Origin: Boseongicola sp. SB0662_bin_57
Lineage (GTDB): Bacteria > Pseudomonadota > Alphaproteobacteria > Rhodobacterales > Rhodobacteraceae
DNA length: 14,203 nt
Reading direction: 5' to 3'
Assembly (NCBI GenBank): GCA_009839535.1
Contig: VXPN01000374.1
Coordinates: 1-14,203, forward strand
Under the pieces are notes generated by a model. The model was not told the DNA's origin. It saw nothing but the letters and a program-made list of their open reading frames with translations, and did not search any database. Shown piece by piece: positions 10,784 to 14,203 of this stretch (the first letter of the stretch is position 1; every line of letters starts with the position of its first letter). The position numbers were made by a program, and so were the translations under genes.

Positions 10784-11031
10784 TCAACAATGTGCCGACG
10801 TCCGCCTTAGCGCAAGAACGTCAATCGTCTGTACGCCCGCGCGCGCGCCAAAGGGCCGGTCTCCGTGCTGGCCGTCCCATACGTGAGTGCCGGTGTTCAG
10901 CACGACCGGAGTGACACGGAACTGCTCGGGAGAAAGATCGTCGTAACCGTTTTCGTATCCGCTCACGACCACGCGCATGTCGTCGGGATAACGACCCAGC
11001 AGTTCGATCATTTCGCGAACCGTCATCATCT

Positions 11032-11035
<4 letters not shown>
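10784..11035 (-). CDS. Conserved-looking 83-aa small protein coupled to hsdM
   Basis: The ATG overlaps the hsdM stop as ATGA, so the gene is translated directly after the methylase. The sequence is well ordered. An opening helix, TVREMIELLGRYPDDMRVVV, leads into SGYENGYDDLSPEQFRV and then a histidine/glycine-containing turn (TGTHVWDGQHGD) and a closing strand IDVLAL. I recognise the pattern MTV-x-ELI-x-L-x-x-YPxDMxVVVxGYExGYDDL as recurring in small proteins beside bacterial hsd and MNT-like genes, but I know no assigned function. It is acidic, soluble and without signal peptide or membrane segment. It may be an accessory or regulatory factor for the restriction complex; that is inference from position only. 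Confidence 0.75.
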
Positions 11036-12606
<1,571 letters not shown>

Positions 12607-12657
12607 GCCTGTCTCGATCGCGCTTCGTGCCTGCGCCCTCGGAAGTGCCGTTGGCTA

Positions 12658-12673
12658 GCGGGTTCGTTCCCGC
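12658..12673. promoter_or_regulatory. Inverted repeat in the hsdM leader, possible operator
   Basis: A perfect 5-bp stem GCGGG/CCCGC flanks a six-base loop TTCGTT, 51 bases upstream of the hsdM start and immediately downstream of the candidate -10 box. The position suits a repressor site or a leader hairpin. There is no T-run and no tRNA fold around it. Confidence 0.25.
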
Positions 12674-12675
12674 CC

Positions 12676-12703
12676 AATGTATCGCAGCATCCCGCCGCAT
12701 GAA
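12676..12703 (-). promoter_or_regulatory. Candidate promoter of the hsd operon
   Basis: On the minus strand TTCATG (12703-12698) and TACATT (12681-12676) are spaced by 16 bases, giving a leader of roughly 65 bases before hsdM. The same TACATT box is seen before rmuC. Motif evidence only. Confidence 0.3.
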
Positions 12704-13149
12704 CAACGGGTGAAATCTGGTGACAATCGATGCCTGCCAACTTTGACAACATCTTGCCTGGTCAATTCCTGATGTCACCACCAACGCGGGCATGCTTTGG
12801 GCGAGGGTTCAAGGATGCGTTCTTTTTGTTCCATATGCCCAACCTGCGATCGACATCGCTGAATCCGCAATTGTGCCCGGGCTTGAATGTTCGGGCAGGC
12901 GTTTCTTGCGGATCAAGGTAGGACTGCCGTTTCCTGTCCTGCGCCGTTCTCGTGGACTGGATCACGGGAGATCAATGCATGCAGCGCCTTTGATCCAATT
13001 CTTGTGATGAGAGTCGGCGTCGTCTTTTGGTCTTGCAGGGCCGGAAGTCTGGCATCAGATGCAGGAGACTTACGTTTGGAGATGACCCGGAACCCTGCGA
13101 ATTTGAAATCGTTTGTTGGGGCAAACCCGACTTGCAGGAACCGAAGTGA
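12704..13149. other. Gene-poor spacer between hsd operon and toxin-antitoxin pair
   Basis: This stretch of about 450 bases separates two divergent units. Open frames exist on both strands (for example minus strand 12913-13197, containing IGSKALHALI) but none has a good ribosome binding site or a recognised domain. A 6-bp inverted repeat tgcccg/cgggca lies near 12876-12899, without a T-run. I found no integrase, tRNA or insertion-sequence trace. Confidence 0.4.
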
Positions 13150-13178
13150 GCCATTGGCGTATGTGCCATTGGCGCATA
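13150..13178. promoter_or_regulatory. Candidate operator of the HigBA-type pair
   Basis: Two copies of GCCATTGGCGYAT (13150-13162 and 13165-13177, 12 of 13 bases identical, 15-bp period) lie just upstream of the toxin. The right copy sits inside a 19-bp palindrome, TATGTGCC-ATT-GGCGCATA, at 13160-13178 with seven of eight arm positions paired. A -35-like TTGGCG (13154) and a -10-like CATATT (13175) overlap it with a 15-base spacer. This is the expected place for the XRE antitoxin to bind and repress its own operon. Confidence 0.5.
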
Positions 13179-13208
13179 TTCGGATGACATGCTGCAAACA
13201 GTCTTTGG

Positions 13209-13529
13209 TTGCCGGAGTTTCAGCGCCGGGCCAAGGCAGTGATGTCGGACAATCAGCGCGAAGCGGCCATTGTCTGGATCGCCGGGAATCCAGAGGCAGG
13301 AACGTCCCTCGGTGGCGGGTTGCGCAAGGTGCGCATTCCTCGTGAAGGCTGGGGCAAGAGTGGCGGGTTTCGGACGATCTACGTCTTTGATGGCCGACAC
13401 GTGCCGTTCTTCCTCGTCATGGTGTTAGCCAAGAACGAGAAAGCCAATCTGACACCGAGGGAACAGGCCGCTGCTGTTCAGCAGAGCAAGGAAATCATGA
13501 GCATGTGGAGCAAAAATGAGTGCATTTGA
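13209..13529 (+). CDS. RelE/HigB-type toxin, N-terminus probably frameshifted
   Basis: The frame encodes a RelE/ParE-superfamily toxin of the HigB type with the core GLRKVRIPREGWGKSGGFRT, then IYVFDGRHVPFFLVMVLAKN and EKANLT. Such toxins are small mRNA interferases acting at the ribosome. The only in-frame start is a TTG at 13209 with no ribosome binding site, giving 106 aa that begin PEFQRRAK. Family members usually begin about seven residues earlier, in the style M-x-Q-T-V-x-x-LPEFQRR. Here ATGCTGCAAACAGTC at 13189-13203 encodes exactly that MLQTV opening, but in another frame: five bases instead of six lie between GTC and the TTG. A one-base deletion is the simplest explanation, so the toxin may be inactive or poorly made. 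It overlaps the antitoxin by 14 bases. Confidence 0.85.
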   Translation: MPEFQRRAKAVMSDNQREAAIVWIAGNPEAGTSLGGGLRKVRIPREGWGKSGGFRTIYVFDGRHVPFFLVMVLAKNEKANLTPREQAAAVQQSKEIMSMWSKNECI

Positions 13530-13806
13530 CAGCATCAAGCAAGGCCTCGACGAGGCCAAAGCCTTTTCGCGTGGGCAGAAGGCGGACGCGCGTGTCCACG
13601 AAATTTCCGTGCCGGATATCAACGTCTCGGAGATTCGCGCCCGGACCGGTCTGTCCCAAGCCGAGTTCGCTCGGAGCATTGGTGTCGCAAAGGGCACGCT
13701 GCTCAACTGGGAGCACGGTCGCCGCCGTCCGAACGGGCCTGCGCAGGTCCTTCTCGCGCTGATCGCCCGCAAGCCCTCCGTGGTGCAGGAGCTGCTCGGA
13801 AGCTGA
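13516..13806 (+). CDS. XRE-family antitoxin (HigA-type)
   Basis: This 96-aa protein has a short N-terminal segment (about 1-35) that should carry the toxin-contact region and a C-terminal XRE helix-turn-helix at about 37-82 (SEIRARTGLSQAEFARSIGV, then TLLNWEHGRRRPNGPA). It would neutralise the HigB-type toxin upstream and repress the shared promoter through the palindrome at 13160-13178. Toxin-first gene order and the 14-base overlap are typical of HigBA. GGAG lies a few bases before the ATG. The gene looks intact even though its partner seems damaged at the 5' end. Confidence 0.9.
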   Translation: MSAFDSIKQGLDEAKAFSRGQKADARVHEISVPDINVSEIRARTGLSQAEFARSIGVAKGTLLNWEHGRRRPNGPAQVLLALIARKPSVVQELLGS

Positions 13807-13876
13807 CGTTCAATGCCCGGAATCATCCCAACTGGCGTATCAAGAGTCCCACAAGGATTCTTGCGTTGCGTCATAA

Positions 13877-14063
13877 TCAAGCCTGGTCGAGCACGTCCTT
13901 GAACAGCGCCTCGTGGTGGTCGACAGCACCGACCCTGATCGAGGAACCGCGCCAGTTCCGCGATCGCAAGATCCCTGGGCCTCTTGAGACCCTCGCGCCG
14001 CGCCAGCAGTCAGAGCCCAATCGCGATCAGCCACCGGGTGTGTGCGTTTGTGCGTTTCTGCAT
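13877..14063 (-). pseudogene. Decayed small gene, function unknown
   Basis: The ATG at 14063 is preceded by an excellent ribosome binding site, AAGGAAGG, two bases away. The frame reads MQKRTNAHTRWLIAIGL, then a TGA at 14012-14010, then continues in frame through EGLKRPRDLAIAELARFLDQ. A shift of one base then gives VGAVDHHEALFKDVLDQA and a TGA at 13879-13877. Both halves have coding-like composition, and together they would make a protein of about 60 aa, amphipathic and helical. I do not recognise the family. One nonsense and one frameshift mutation suggest a pseudogene. A programmed or recoded product is much less likely. Confidence 0.4.
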
Positions 14064-14158
14064 GGCCTTCCTTGAGCAGGCAAGTGGGGCGACGAGGCTC
14101 GTGCACGCAGGTACCAAAAGACACGCAGACAGGGTCACGATGCTCTTTGTGGACCCCG

Positions 14159-14187
14159 AATCTGACCGAACCGGGCGTGTGTCTCAA
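14159..14187 (-). promoter_or_regulatory. Weak candidate promoter for the decayed small gene
   Basis: On the minus strand TTGAGA (14187-14182) and CAGATT (14164-14159) are separated by 17 bases, about 95 bases upstream of the ATG at 14063. Motif evidence only. Nothing else is recognisable between 14064 and the right edge. Confidence 0.2.
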
Positions 14188-14203
14188 TTTGCAGGGAATG
14201 TCG

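Noticed and set aside
12650..12680. tRNA-like T-arm, gggttcgttccc
   Set aside because: The loop has six bases, not seven, and no D-arm, anticodon arm or acceptor stem can be folded around it.
12913..13197. 94-codon minus-strand frame between hsdM and the toxin
   Set aside because: No ribosome binding site and no recognised domain; it overlaps the toxin promoter region. Kept as non-coding, though a homology search would settle it.

Overview
The window is GC-rich and its gene content and codon use (strong G/C preference at third positions) suggest an alphaproteobacterium, probably Rhodobacterales or Rhizobiales. That placement is inferred from protein style, not from a marker gene. Two housekeeping-type genes lie on the left: the 3' end of a D-amino-acid-oxidase-family FAD oxidoreductase (1-863, +) and a full-length rmuC (1227-2648, -). 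From about 2.65 kb rightwards the content is accessory: a defence locus, a toxin-antitoxin pair and several decayed small genes.

The core is one long leftward operon, 12606 to 3476, encoding a Type I restriction-modification system with extra genes. In transcription order it holds hsdM, an 83-aa small protein, a 29-aa mini-ORF that looks like the stump of a nucleotidyltransferase substrate-binding protein, hsdS, an abortive-infection-type protein with a HEPN-like RX6H motif, an XRE-ImmA/IrrE metalloprotease, a DUF4411-like PIN-domain protein, a 69-aa ORF of unknown function, and hsdR. Nearly every junction is an ATGA or TGATG overlap, which implies a single transcript with translational coupling. 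The ImmA/PIN pair resembles a toxin-antitoxin module, and with the Abi-like protein it sits between the specificity and restriction subunits. A reasonable model is that HsdM/S/R provide modification and cleavage while the embedded genes form a back-up response when restriction fails or is inhibited. That model is inference.

Right of hsdM is a gene-poor stretch of about 580 bp, then a rightward HigB/RelE-type toxin and XRE antitoxin pair (13189-13806). The toxin's conserved N-terminus appears to be cut off by a one-base frameshift, with a palindromic candidate operator just upstream. Convergent to it at the right edge is a small decayed gene (14063-13877, -) that keeps a good ribosome binding site but carries an in-frame stop and a frameshift. 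Between hsdR and rmuC (2649-3475) there are traces of another decayed small gene with a CPCC zinc-knuckle-like C-terminus, and a block of short GC-rich hairpins.

No rRNA, tRNA, CRISPR array, intact transposase or integrase was recognised.
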